Below, in pieces: positions 14,808-23,733 of a DNA stretch of 43,838 nucleotides. This stretch comes from Planctomycetota bacterium (GTDB lineage Bacteria > Planctomycetota > UBA1135 > GCA-002686595): assembly GCA_030746555.1 (NCBI GenBank), contig JASLMK010000114.1:1-43838 (forward strand), given 5' to 3'. The position numbers were made by a program, and so were the translations under genes. The notes beneath the pieces are model-generated. The model did no database searches. It was given only the letters and a program-made list of their open reading frames with translations, and was not told where the DNA came from. Within the stretch, counting starts at the first letter, position 1; each line of letters starts with the position of its first letter.

Positions 14808-17085
14808 TGGCGGTCACCGAGAGGTTGTCGAGGTAGACGCGGAAGCGGCTCTGAGGCGCGAAGCCGAAGAGGCCCGGCGAGCCGTTGGCGTGGGCGCGCG
14901 CGTGAGGCACCTCGATCGTCCACGCCTCGGGCGCCGGCTCATCGCGGGGCCAGACCCGGGCGTGCACGACGCCCGAACCGTCGGCCGCCACGTCCACGCG
15001 CGTCTCGAGGGCGTACCAGACTCCCGGCTTCCACCGGAACGGCACCGACACCTTGAGGCGCTCGACGTTCGAGCTCACCTCGAGCTGTTGGTGGTTGCCC
15101 TTGAGCTGGACGAGGTAGCGCTGATGCACGACCCCCGCGCTCGACATCGAACGGCGGTTGCCCTCGCTCATGACGTCCACGCGCATCGTGTAGTCGCGCA
15201 TCGCCGGATGGCCGACGAAGCCCATCGAACGCTGGAAGAGCGGCACGTCGAGGGTCTTGGCGAGCACCTTGTTCCCCTCCAGCGAGCGCACCTCCCACTT
15301 CTTGGTGATCCCCAACCACTCACTCGGCGGACGGGCGAAGACGACGCCCGCCTCGGCGGCGTGGGGCGTCGAGAGCTCGATCCCCTCGAAGTCCTCGGCG
15401 AAGGGGATCGAGGGCACGACGCGCACGCGCACGCTGCCGGAGAGGCCCTCGAAGCTCGCGGTCACCACCCGCGTCCCGGCGACGCCCCGCTCCGCGGTCA
15501 GCCCGAGGCTGTCGAAGTCCACCAGCGCCGGTTGGTCCCACTCCCGCCGCTCGCTCCACTCGACATCGACCGGGTCGATCCCGCGCGCGACCGTCCCACC
15601 GTGCGCGTCGAGGCTCCGGACGTCGAGATCGACGTGCTCTCCCGGACGCAACAACACGTCGGCGGGAACGACCTGCAGGCGCACGGCCTCGCCAGGAGCG
15701 GGCGCGGCCACCGGCTCGGGCACCGCGCCCGCGCGGTCTTCGTCGCTCCCGAAGCAGTACAGGGCTGCGGTCGTGTGGACATAGACGCGGCCGTTGGCGA
15801 TTGCCGGAGCACCCAGACAGTTCCCGGAGAGCTGCACCGTCGACAACACCTCCGCGGTCTGCTCGCTCGGGCGCACGACATGGAAGGAGCCGTCGTTCAT
15901 CGGCACGTACAGCTTCCCGTCCGCCCACGCCGGTGAGGCGTGGATCTGGTCGGGGGCGAGCTTCTCGCGCCAGTGGACCTCGCCGCTCTCCGGATCGACG
16001 CGACACAACAACCCCTCCGCCGTCGTCAGGTAGATCGCTCCCTCGGCCAGCACCGGCGAGCTGGTGAAGGCGATCAGCTCGTTGCGCCACAGCTCGCAGG
16101 ACGCCTCGAGGACCCCGGCGGCGCCGCCCGCGGGCAAGCCTTCCAGGCTCAGGGCCATCATCCGCCCGATGGTCGAGTTGTCGAAGTTCTCCTTGCCGTT
16201 GACCGCGATCAACCGCTCCCCATCGAGCAGCGGAGCGGAGTTCAGCCCCGCCGAGCCGAGTTGGAAGCGCCACAGCGGGTCCCCGCTGCGCGCGTCGACG
16301 GCGACGACGTTGCCGCAGCCGGTCGTCGCGTAGAGCACGCGCCGGCCGTCGCGCCACTCCAAGACCGGCATCGAGAACGAGCTGTCCACCGGCCGCACGC
16401 CGGGCGTCGAGGTCCACACGTGACGGCCCGTCTCCGCCTCGAAGGCGTAGAAGCGGTCCCGAGCCGGCCCTTGCGGGCCCCAGTGCGAGGTGATCCCGCG
16501 CACGATCACCAACCTCCCGTCCACCAGCGGCGCGCCCGTGCGCCCGTTGGGGAAGGTCAGCCGCCCGAACTCGGCCATCAGCGAGTGCCGCCAGCGCTCC
16601 TTCCCGTCGGCGGTGAAGGCCATCAGCTCGCCCGCCGTGCTCATGGCGAAGACGTCGCCCGTCGCCGGGTCGATCGTGGGGCTACCGATCGCGTAGCGGC
16701 TGTAGATCGAGTCGGAGAGGTGGTCGTTCCAGCGCCGCTCCCAGAGCACCTCGCCGGTGGCCGCCTCGACGCAGACCAACAGCTCCTCGAGCTCGGTCCC
16801 CTCCCCGTCGTAGCCCAATGCGTAGACGCGCCCCTCGGCGACGACCGGCGTCCCGCGCCCGGCCAGCGGCAGGGTCCACAGGTGGTGCTCGCCGTCGAGG
16901 ACGACGGCCTCGAAGAGGTCGGTCTCCGAAGAGGTGCCGTTCTGCCAGGGACCGCGCCAGGAGAGCCAGGAGCCCTCGGTAGCGACAGGCCCGCGGGCGT
17001 CGGTCGACAGGAGCCGGCAGGCGCCCAGGCACGAAGCGAGGACGGCGCCCGCGACGATCGTCTTCACCCTCGCGCGCTGCGACAT
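14800..17085 (-). CDS. PQQ-like beta-propeller lipoprotein with Ig-like and jelly-roll C-terminal parts
   Basis: The 761-residue product starts at ATG 17085, 13 bases after the TonB-receptor stop. The N-terminus is lipoprotein-like (TIVAGAVLASCLGACRLL, lipobox LGAC). Residues about 38-445 form a PQQ-type propeller (SWLSWRGPWQNGTSSET; CVEAATGEVLWERRW; CRVDPESGEVHWREKL). Next, about 465-565, is an Ig/Big2-like segment (LQVVPADVLLRPGEHVDLDV). From about 570 the sequence resembles a beta-sandwich/LamG-like domain (FAEDFEGIEL; WKPGVWYALETRVDV). Last residues are NLSVTANE. Likely periplasmic, anchored to a membrane, and acting with the receptor before it. Stop overlaps the start of the next propeller gene. 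Confidence 0.85.
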   Translation of the reverse strand: MSQRARVKTIVAGAVLASCLGACRLLSTDARGPVATEGSWLSWRGPWQNGTSSETDLFEAVVLDGEHHLWTLPLAGRGTPVVAEGRVYALGYDGEGTELEELLVCVEAATGEVLWERRWNDHLSDSIYSRYAIGSPTIDPATGDVFAMSTAGELMAFTADGKERWRHSLMAEFGRLTFPNGRTGAPLVDGRLVIVRGITSHWGPQGPARDRFYAFEAETGRHVWTSTPGVRPVDSSFSMPVLEWRDGRRVLYATTGCGNVVAVDARSGDPLWRFQLGSAGLNSAPLLDGERLIAVNGKENFDNSTIGRMMALSLEGLPAGGAAGVLEASCELWRNELIAFTSSPVLAEGAIYLTTAEGLLCRVDPESGEVHWREKLAPDQIHASPAWADGKLYVPMNDGSFHVVRPSEQTAEVLSTVQLSGNCLGAPAIANGRVYVHTTAALYCFGSDEDRAGAVPEPVAAPAPGEAVRLQVVPADVLLRPGEHVDLDVRSLDAHGGTVARGIDPVDVEWSERREWDQPALVDFDSLGLTAERGVAGTRVVTASFEGLSGSVRVRVVPSIPFAEDFEGIELSTPHAAEAGVVFARPPSEWLGITKKWEVRSLEGNKVLAKTLDVPLFQRSMGFVGHPAMRDYTMRVDVMSEGNRRSMSSAGVVHQRYLVQLKGNHQQLEVSSNVERLKVSVPFRWKPGVWYALETRVDVAADGSGVVHARVWPRDEPAPEAWTIEVPHARAHANGSPGLFGFAPQSRFRVYLDNLSVTANE

Positions 17086-17098
17086 CTGCTCGCCTCTC

Positions 17099-19423
17099 CT
17101 AGAAGCTGACGCTCACCGACACGCCCACCTGACGGGGCGCGCCGCTCTCGCCCACGAACTGGCTCGGGTCGAGGGGGTTGGATTGGAACGCGATCGGGAC
17201 GTAGTCCTCGTCGAGGGCGTTGCGCGCCCACAGCGTCACGCGCCACGCGCCGTGCTCGATCCCCGCGCGCAGGTTGAGGAGCTGGTAGGCGTCACCCTCG
17301 AGGTTCCCCGCGTCGTAGAAGAAGTCCCCCACGCCGACGAGGTCGGCGCTGGCGAACCAGCGCGCGTCGCGCGGCAGCGACCCGTCGAAGCGCGCCCCCA
17401 GGTGCGACGTCTGATCCGGAGCGAACGGCAGGGCGTTGCCCGCGTTGTCCTGGCCGAAGGAGTCCACGAACTCCTCAAGCTCGGTCTCCACCAACCCCAG
17501 GCCGCTCACCAGGCTGAAGCCCTCGCAGACCTCGACGTCGAGCTCGATCTCCATCCCGCGACTCTTCGCCTCGCCGGCGTTGTCCACGAAGCCCGCCCCC
17601 GTCGCCGGATCGAAGAGAGAGATCTGCAGGTCGTCCCAGGCGATGTCGAAGAAGGCCAGCTGCACGCTGGCGCGCTCCCAGCTGCGCCGCATGCCGACCT
17701 CGACCGAGCTGCTGGTCTCGGGATCGAAGGAGCCGGGTCCGCTCGGTGAGGTCAGGTTGAACCCGCCGGGCTTGAACCCCTCCGAGAGCGACGCGAACAG
17801 GCTCACGCCGTTGTCCAGGGCGTAGGAGGCGCCCACGTGGGGCGAGAGCTGATCGAAGTCCTCCGCCAGGCTCGCCTCCACCGAGGGAGCGATCGGCACG
17901 CCGCCGAGCTCCATGGAGCTCGCCAGGTCCGCCTCGCGCTCCTCGCGGTCGTAGCGCAAGCCCGCCGTGAGGGCGAGGCGCTCGTGGAGCGTCAGGGTCG
18001 CCTGGGCGAAGAGGCCCACGCCCACGTCCTCGAAGCGGCCGGTGTCGGTGCCGATCGTCCCCGCCGGAGGCAGGCCGAACGCCGGGTCGCTGTCGGCGCC
18101 GAAGGTGTTGGTCGAGCCGCGGTCGGCGTCGGCCACGAACAGGTGGGCGCCGACCATCCAGGCCAGCTCACCCCCCGCCCCCGCGGCGAGCGGCGAACCC
18201 TCCGACGAGGACAGGCGGAACTCCTGGTTGAAGTGGTCGAGGGACTCGCTCGCGCTGCGGCGCACCAGGTCGAGGGGCGTGAAGTCGAGGTCGCTCGTCT
18301 CCGCGAGGTCGTGGCGCGCGAAGGCGGTGATCGAGGTGAAGTCGAGGGTCTCCCCGCGGCTGGTCCACGTCGCCGCGGGCGCGACGATGTCGCGGTGCAC
18401 CTCGCCCTCGAAGTCCGCGGCGAGGGTGTGCGGCGCGGCGCGCAGGCCGCCGAGGTCGGCGAGGGCGAAGCCGCCGTCCCGCGAGCGCTCCGCGTGCAGG
18501 GTGACGCGCAGCTCGGAGTCGTCGGTCGGGGCGACGTGGAGCTGGGCGCGGCCGAAGTACAGGTCGCGGGAGTCGACGAGGTTGCCGGTCAGAGCGTTGC
18601 GCGAGAAGCCGTCGCGCACCGAGCGCAGGCCCTCGATGCCGAAGCCGAAGCCCTCGCCCGCCACGGGCCCGGAGTAGCCGGCGCGGTACTCCAACAGGCC
18701 GTGCTCGCCGGCGGTGAGCTCGTGGCTGGAGGAGGGCTCGTCAGCCGGGAGTGCCGTGACGAGGTGGATTGCGCCGCCGAGGGAGTTGCGACCGATCATC
18801 GGCTGGGGCCCGCGCAGGAACTCGACGCGCTCCAGGCCCATCAGGCGCAGGTTGGCTCCGCCCGTGGCGAGCTGGGGAACGCCGTCGATGACCGTCGTCA
18901 CCGCCGGCTCGCCCTGGCCCGAGCCGACGCCGCGCACGAAGGGGAAGGACAGCCGCCGCGCGGTGAACTCGGGGACGAGGAGGTTGGGGACCTGGGCGGC
19001 GGCGTCGCGGACGCTCGTCGCTCCCGCGCGGTCGAGGTCCTCGGCGCCCAGCACCGTCGCCGACTGGGAGAGCCCCGCCAGGCCCTCCTCCCACTTGCGC
19101 GCGGTGACGACCACCTCGCCGAGGTCGACCGATTCGTCGTCGCTTGGGACCGCGGGCGGCGTGGGCTCGGGCTGCGGCGCGGCCGTGACCTCCGGCACCG
19201 GCTCCGGCGCGACCTCCGGCTCGGGCTCGGCGTCGGGGGCGGGCTCGGGCGCGACCGCCGGCTCGGCCCGTTCGACCGGCTCCTCGACGGGCTCGACCTC
19301 TTCCACCTCTTCCACCTCTTCGACCGGCTCCTCGGGCGGAGCTTCGTCCTGGGCCAGGGCGAGGGCGGGCGACGCGATGAGGGCGCAGGTCGCGGCGAAG
19401 GCGGTCAGGGTGGCGGAGGGCAT
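17099..19423 (-). CDS. TonB-dependent outer membrane receptor
   Basis: The 774-residue product starts at ATG 19423, with GAAGAGG eight bases upstream and its own promoter at 19491-19518. The frame extends upstream to 19516, but the promoter rules that out. A signal peptide (to ALALAQ) is followed by a long Pro/Glu/Val-rich spacer, about residues 25-95. The TonB-box-like VDLGEVVVTARK comes next, then the plug (ATSVRDAAAQVPNLL; RGVGSGQG; VEFLRGPQPMIGRNSLGGAI). A 22-strand-type barrel follows, with repeated F/Y strands and the final aromatic (VSVSVSF). The overall similarity is to FecA/FyuA-like and SusC-less TonB receptors. It imports a ligand across the outer membrane using TonB energy. The Pro/Glu spacer is unusual. 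Confidence 0.9.
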   Translation of the reverse strand: MPSATLTAFAATCALIASPALALAQDEAPPEEPVEEVEEVEEVEPVEEPVERAEPAVAPEPAPDAEPEPEVAPEPVPEVTAAPQPEPTPPAVPSDDESVDLGEVVVTARKWEEGLAGLSQSATVLGAEDLDRAGATSVRDAAAQVPNLLVPEFTARRLSFPFVRGVGSGQGEPAVTTVIDGVPQLATGGANLRLMGLERVEFLRGPQPMIGRNSLGGAIHLVTALPADEPSSSHELTAGEHGLLEYRAGYSGPVAGEGFGFGIEGLRSVRDGFSRNALTGNLVDSRDLYFGRAQLHVAPTDDSELRVTLHAERSRDGGFALADLGGLRAAPHTLAADFEGEVHRDIVAPAATWTSRGETLDFTSITAFARHDLAETSDLDFTPLDLVRRSASESLDHFNQEFRLSSSEGSPLAAGAGGELAWMVGAHLFVADADRGSTNTFGADSDPAFGLPPAGTIGTDTGRFEDVGVGLFAQATLTLHERLALTAGLRYDREEREADLASSMELGGVPIAPSVEASLAEDFDQLSPHVGASYALDNGVSLFASLSEGFKPGGFNLTSPSGPGSFDPETSSSVEVGMRRSWERASVQLAFFDIAWDDLQISLFDPATGAGFVDNAGEAKSRGMEIELDVEVCEGFSLVSGLGLVETELEEFVDSFGQDNAGNALPFAPDQTSHLGARFDGSLPRDARWFASADLVGVGDFFYDAGNLEGDAYQLLNLRAGIEHGAWRVTLWARNALDEDYVPIAFQSNPLDPSQFVGESGAPRQVGVSVSVSF

Positions 19424-19490
19424 GGGGTGGGCCTCTTCTGGATCGTTGGAAGGCGGAGGGCGGCACTTCGCGCCACCGCTCGACGCCCCG

Positions 19491-19518
19491 ATGCTACCGT
19501 CGCACCCGTCGGGCACAA
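19491..19518 (-). promoter_or_regulatory. Promoter of the TonB-receptor operon
   Basis: TTGTGC (19518-19513), a 16-base spacer and TAGCAT (19496-19491) are seen on the minus strand. Transcription would start near 19484, about 60 bases before ATG 19423. The same TAGCAT -10 box is used at 8487-8492. Confidence 0.5.
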
Positions 19519-19553
19519 CGCCCGCGCCGGCCGCCGGCCGCCCGACCCCCGCC

Positions 19554-20510
19554 TCAGGCCCGCCCGACCCCCAGGATCTCCTCCAACAACTCCTCGTCGA
19601 TCGCGCCGCCGGTCACCAGGCACACGGCACGGCCCCGTCCGGCGGCACCCACGCGCCGCGCCGCGGCCAGGGCCAGGGCCCCGGCGCCCTCGACGATCAA
19701 CCCCGCCTCCTCGGCCAGGGCGCGGATCGCCGCTCGCACCTCCTCCTCTTCCACCACGACGACCTCGTCGGTCAGTCGCGCCAAGAGCGGCAGGGCCGCC
19801 GCCGCGATGGCCGGCACCGCGACGCCGTCGCAGATCGTCTCGCAACCCACCTCCACCGGCTCCCCAGCCGCCAAGGCGGCGGAGAGCGACGGGCAACCCG
19901 CCGGCTCGACGGCGACCAGGCGCACGCCCCCCAACGCCGCCCGCAGGGCGCTGCCGACCCCGCCCAACAGGCCCCCGCCGCCGACGGGGACGAAGACCGT
20001 CTCGACGTCGGGGGCCTGCTCGGCGATCTCCAGCCCCAGGGTCCCGTGGCCGACGAGCACGTCGCGGTCGGTCCAGGGATGGACGAAGGCGTAGGGCTCG
20101 TCCTCCCAGCCGGCCTCGCGCAGGAAACGGAACAGCTCGTCTCTCTCGACCAGGACCGGCGTCCCGCCCAGCTCCCTCACGGCCTCGATCTTGGTCCGGG
20201 GGGCGCCCACCGGCATCAGGCTGCGCGCCGCCACGCCGAAGCGGCTCCCGGCCCAGGCCAGGGCCTTGGCCGTGTTCCCGGCGCTGACCGTGCTGATGCC
20301 CCGCGCGCGCGCCCGTGGGTCCATCCGCGCCACGGCGTGGAAGACGCCGCGCGGCTTGAACGACCCGGTCGGCTGGTCGAGCTCGACCTTCAGGGAGACC
20401 GCGCCCGTGCCCTCGTCGAAGGGCACCAGCGCCGTGGGCGCGAGGACGCCCTCGGCCAGACGCGCGGCCGCCTCGAACTCCTCCAGTCGGGGCGCGAGCG
20501 CCTCAGCCAT
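19554..20510 (-). CDS. Threonine/serine dehydratase-like PLP-dependent enzyme
   Basis: The 318-residue product starts at ATG 20510, overlapping the previous gene's end by eight bases. It is a fold-type II PLP enzyme. It has the Lys-containing GSFKPRG (K52), the Asn loop SAGNTAKAL (usual form SSGNHGQAL), the phosphate-binding GGGGLLGGVG near residue 178 and the late VTGG. It resembles threonine ammonia-lyase and serine racemase/dehydratase, deaminating L-Thr or L-Ser to 2-oxo acid and ammonia. It lacks the C-terminal ACT regulatory domain, so it is of the short, unregulated type. The altered Asn loop makes exact substrate uncertain. It sits downstream of the chimera and msrA. Confidence 0.82.
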   Translation of the reverse strand: MAEALAPRLEEFEAAARLAEGVLAPTALVPFDEGTGAVSLKVELDQPTGSFKPRGVFHAVARMDPRARARGISTVSAGNTAKALAWAGSRFGVAARSLMPVGAPRTKIEAVRELGGTPVLVERDELFRFLREAGWEDEPYAFVHPWTDRDVLVGHGTLGLEIAEQAPDVETVFVPVGGGGLLGGVGSALRAALGGVRLVAVEPAGCPSLSAALAAGEPVEVGCETICDGVAVPAIAAAALPLLARLTDEVVVVEEEEVRAAIRALAEEAGLIVEGAGALALAAARRVGAAGRGRAVCLVTGGAIDEELLEEILGVGRA

Positions 20511-23500
20511 CGCTGTCCGCGGGCGACTCGAAGCGGAAGTCCGCGCCCACCGGCGCGCTGGGGTGGGCGCCTGGCACGAAGACCGCCGCCCGCAGGCGGG
20601 CGTCGGCGTCGATCGTCACCGGCCCCGCCGCCAGGGGCGAGGCGGCGCTCGGCCGGGAGCCGTCGAGGGTGTAGCGCACCGCGCCGGGCCTCGCGCCGCG
20701 CACCTCCAGGACCACCTCGACCGGCGCCTCGAAGACGCCGCCGGGGGGCTCGATGCGCGGCGGGGCGACGTCCTCGCCGTGCAGCGCCACCCAGGAGCGG
20801 TTCTGGTAGGAGCAGACGCAACCGGCGGAACCGTCGGGCACCAGCACCAGACCCGCGGCGGGGATGGCGTTGATCCAACACCCCGGGCGCAGGCCGCCGA
20901 AGTTGTGGACGCGGGCGGGCTCGGTGAGCTCGGTGTAGCCCAGGGTCGCCGAGCGGAAGACCGCCAGGTTCTCCCCGCAGGCCAGGACGCCGCAGCCGTA
21001 GGAGCGCGAGAAGGGGAAGTCCGCGGCCGCACCGGTCGCGAGGTCCCAGGCGCCGCCCTGGGCGTAGATCGTCCCGCCCACGATCACCGGACGCGACGCG
21101 TAGGACGCCTCCTCCGACCACAGCTCGCTCCCGTCGGCGGCGGCGAAGGCCGCCAGGCGCCCGCCGACCTCCGAGCCCAGGCGGAAGCGCGTGGGCTGGT
21201 AGGCCATCAACACGGCGTCGGCGGTCGCGCCGAAGGCGAGCAGGGTCCCCCAAACCTCGTCCTGCTCCCAGACCAGCGAACCGTCGGCGGCATCGAGGGC
21301 GCGCAGGACTCCGGGAGCATGGACCGCGCCCTCGACCGGCTCCCGCGTGCGGTCGGCCTCCGCCTGGGGACGGTCGACGAGGAACACACGGCCGGCGCCG
21401 AGGGCGATCGCGTTGTGGCGCAGGGAGTGGTCGGCGTCGTAGCGCCAGAGCTGTGTTCCATCGGCGGCGTCGAGGGCGAAGAGCGCCGTCGACTCGGTCA
21501 GCTGCACGGCGAGGTCGCCGCTGTTCACGTAGCGATAGGTCACGACGTGGTCGGGGTCGGCGAGGCTCCCGAACAAGCGCTCGCCGTCGGTGGCGATCGC
21601 GCCCCAGATCGGCTCGCCGCCGCCGCGCGGCGGCGGCGCGACCCAGCGCGCCGTCTCCTCGCCCGTGGCCGTGTCCAGGCGCAGGCAGTGGCCCTCGCGC
21701 CGCAGGAACAGGGCGTCGGCGGTCACACACGCCAGGCCGCCGACGCCGGCCGTGCCCATCAGGTGGTCGCCCTCGTAGCCGGCGAGGATGCCCGGCAGGG
21801 CGATCTCCCACAGGACGCGACCGTTGTAGGCGTCCACCGCCACGAGTGAGTCCTGGCCGAGGGAGAAGATCCGGCCGCCGTGCACCAGGGGCGCGGGACC
21901 GCGGCCGTGGCGCTGGGTGATGCGCTGGTCCACCTCCGCGAACCAACGCATCCCCAGGGGCCCGCCGACCGTGTCGTTCGAGCAGACCGTGTTGGCCGCG
22001 TCGGCGTACTGGTGGGTCCAAGAGCCGGCGCCGGGGAGTGCTGCGCGCCGGTCGAGGTCGAGGTCGTCGATGGGCCCGAAGCACGTGACGCCGCCCTCGG
22101 GGCGCTGGAGGCGGCGCGCCGCCTCGCGGTCGACCCGTGCGCCCGACAGGGACGCGGCGCTCACGACGAGGTCGGCGATCCAGGCGGGGAAGTCGACGGC
22201 GTCGGAGGCGCCGGCGGTGTGCACGCCCACCCGGCTGCCGAGCAGGCCCTGCGCGGCGAGCTGCGCGCGGGTCGTGCGGGCCTGGTCGGCGTCCGCCACC
22301 AGGGCGATCACGAACAGGTCGCTGTGCCGGGCGAGGGCGGCGGCCAGGGCGCCGTCGCCGGCCTCGAGGTCCACGCAGTAGCCCGCGCTCGCGCCGGTGC
22401 GCGCGAGGATCTCCCGCGCGGCGTCTTCGACGGCCGGGTCGGGGATCGGCGGCGCCCCGCGCGGCACGCTGCGCTCTCCCCCCTCGGCCGCGCCGGACGC
22501 GAAGGCGACCAGGCGGCCGTCGGCGAGGCTCGCGAAGAGGCGGCCGTCGGCCGCGGCGAGGCCCTCGACGGCGGCGCCCATGTCGGAGGCGCGCCAGACC
22601 ACCTCGCCACCGTCGCACTCGACGCGCGCGACGCCGCCGGCCCCGCCGGCGAAGGCCTCCTCGCCGCAGACGATCAGGGAGCGATCGGCGGTGACCGCGG
22701 GCACCTCGAGTGCCGGGCGCAGGGCGCGCGTGCCGTCCTCGAGAGCTCGCCAGCGGTAGAGGGTGAGCCCCTTGGGCGAGGTCGTGACCAGCCCCTCGGG
22801 CAGGCCGGCGACGGCCGACCCCGCGCTCCCCGCCGAGCCGGCGGCGGCGCCGGTCTTGGCGTCGAAGAAGCGCCCGCTGTTGAAGAACAGCTTCCCCGAG
22901 GCCATGGTCGCCGTCCCGCCGCGCGGGCTCTGGGACTGGAGGTGGTAGTACTCGAAGGCGCCGTCGGCGCGGGCGAAGGCGGCCGGAACGGCGCGGCCGG
23001 TGGGCACCAACAGCCGCTCGCCGGTCGCTACGAGGTGCCCCTGGGCGGCGACGCCGCTCTCGGCCTCCGCGCCGCCGTGGGGCTGGGCCATGCGCAGGGC
23101 GCCGGACTCGTCCTCGACCCACAGGGTGCGGCCGGTGGCGACCTCCAGGGCGAGCACGAAGACGCCGTCGGAAGGCCAGATGCCGGCGGTGAAGTAGACG
23201 ACGCCGTCGCGCACGACCGGCCCGCCGCGGGCGGGCCAGCGGGAGATGACGCGCCCGTTGCCCAGCACGCGCCGACCGTCGGGGCCGCCGCGGCGCTGCC
23301 AGCGGATCTCGCCGCTTCGCAGGTCGAAGGCGCGCAGGAAGCCGTCGTCGGAGGCGACCAGGGCCAGGCCCTCGGCGATGGCCGGGGCGAAGCGCACGGG
23401 TCCCTCGCAGAAGGCCGTCCAGCGCGGGCGGCCGTCGGCGGCGTCGAGGGCGACGACCCGGCCGTCCACCGAGCCGCCGAAGACGACGATCCCCTCGGCG

Positions 23501-23733
23501 ACGGCGACGTGGTGGGCGCGGTCGAAGCGCATGCGCGCCAGGTTCGGCCAGGCGGGCGCGGGGGCGTGGTCGGGGACGAAGGTCCAGGCGCGGGCCAGGT
23601 CGGCGGGCAGGGCCTCGGCGGTGTGGGCGCTGCGCTCGGCGTCGGCGCGGTACATGGGCCAGTCGCCCGCCGCCGCGGGCGCGCCCAGCAGGGCGAGGGC
23701 GCAGGTGATCGACCGGACGCGGCCCGTGCTCAC
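20503..23733 (-). CDS. Secreted PQQ-propeller chimera with inserted methyltransferase-like domain
   Basis: The 1076-residue product starts at GTG 23733, overlapping the msrA stop (GTGA). A signal peptide (ITCALALLGAPAAAGDW) opens a PQQ-type propeller, about residues 24-430 (WPMYRADAERSAHT; VVALDAADGRPRWTAF; RAFDLRSGEIRWQR). Residues about 436-553 resemble a Rossmann SAM-methyltransferase, with motif I-like YCVDLEAGDGALAAALA. A second propeller follows to about 960 (VAVDAYNGRVLWEIALP; LDTATGEETARWVA). The last ~85 residues (from PRIEPPGGVFEAPVEVVLEV) look like a chitobiase/beta-hexosaminidase C-terminal-type domain. SAM is not known in the periplasm, so the middle domain may bind another ligand or be inactive. 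The upstream part of the open frame, over msrA, is a shadow. Confidence 0.82.
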   Translation of the reverse strand: MSTGRVRSITCALALLGAPAAAGDWPMYRADAERSAHTAEALPADLARAWTFVPDHAPAPAWPNLARMRFDRAHHVAVAEGIVVFGGSVDGRVVALDAADGRPRWTAFCEGPVRFAPAIAEGLALVASDDGFLRAFDLRSGEIRWQRRGGPDGRRVLGNGRVISRWPARGGPVVRDGVVYFTAGIWPSDGVFVLALEVATGRTLWVEDESGALRMAQPHGGAEAESGVAAQGHLVATGERLLVPTGRAVPAAFARADGAFEYYHLQSQSPRGGTATMASGKLFFNSGRFFDAKTGAAAGSAGSAGSAVAGLPEGLVTTSPKGLTLYRWRALEDGTRALRPALEVPAVTADRSLIVCGEEAFAGGAGGVARVECDGGEVVWRASDMGAAVEGLAAADGRLFASLADGRLVAFASGAAEGGERSVPRGAPPIPDPAVEDAAREILARTGASAGYCVDLEAGDGALAAALARHSDLFVIALVADADQARTTRAQLAAQGLLGSRVGVHTAGASDAVDFPAWIADLVVSAASLSGARVDREAARRLQRPEGGVTCFGPIDDLDLDRRAALPGAGSWTHQYADAANTVCSNDTVGGPLGMRWFAEVDQRITQRHGRGPAPLVHGGRIFSLGQDSLVAVDAYNGRVLWEIALPGILAGYEGDHLMGTAGVGGLACVTADALFLRREGHCLRLDTATGEETARWVAPPPRGGGEPIWGAIATDGERLFGSLADPDHVVTYRYVNSGDLAVQLTESTALFALDAADGTQLWRYDADHSLRHNAIALGAGRVFLVDRPQAEADRTREPVEGAVHAPGVLRALDAADGSLVWEQDEVWGTLLAFGATADAVLMAYQPTRFRLGSEVGGRLAAFAAADGSELWSEEASYASRPVIVGGTIYAQGGAWDLATGAAADFPFSRSYGCGVLACGENLAVFRSATLGYTELTEPARVHNFGGLRPGCWINAIPAAGLVLVPDGSAGCVCSYQNRSWVALHGEDVAPPRIEPPGGVFEAPVEVVLEVRGARPGAVRYTLDGSRPSAASPLAAGPVTIDADARLRAAVFVPGAHPSAPVGADFRFESPADSDG

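Noticed and set aside
20390..23122. 910-codon frame over the propeller chimera
   Set aside because: Low-complexity Arg-rich shadow of the chimera's real frame.
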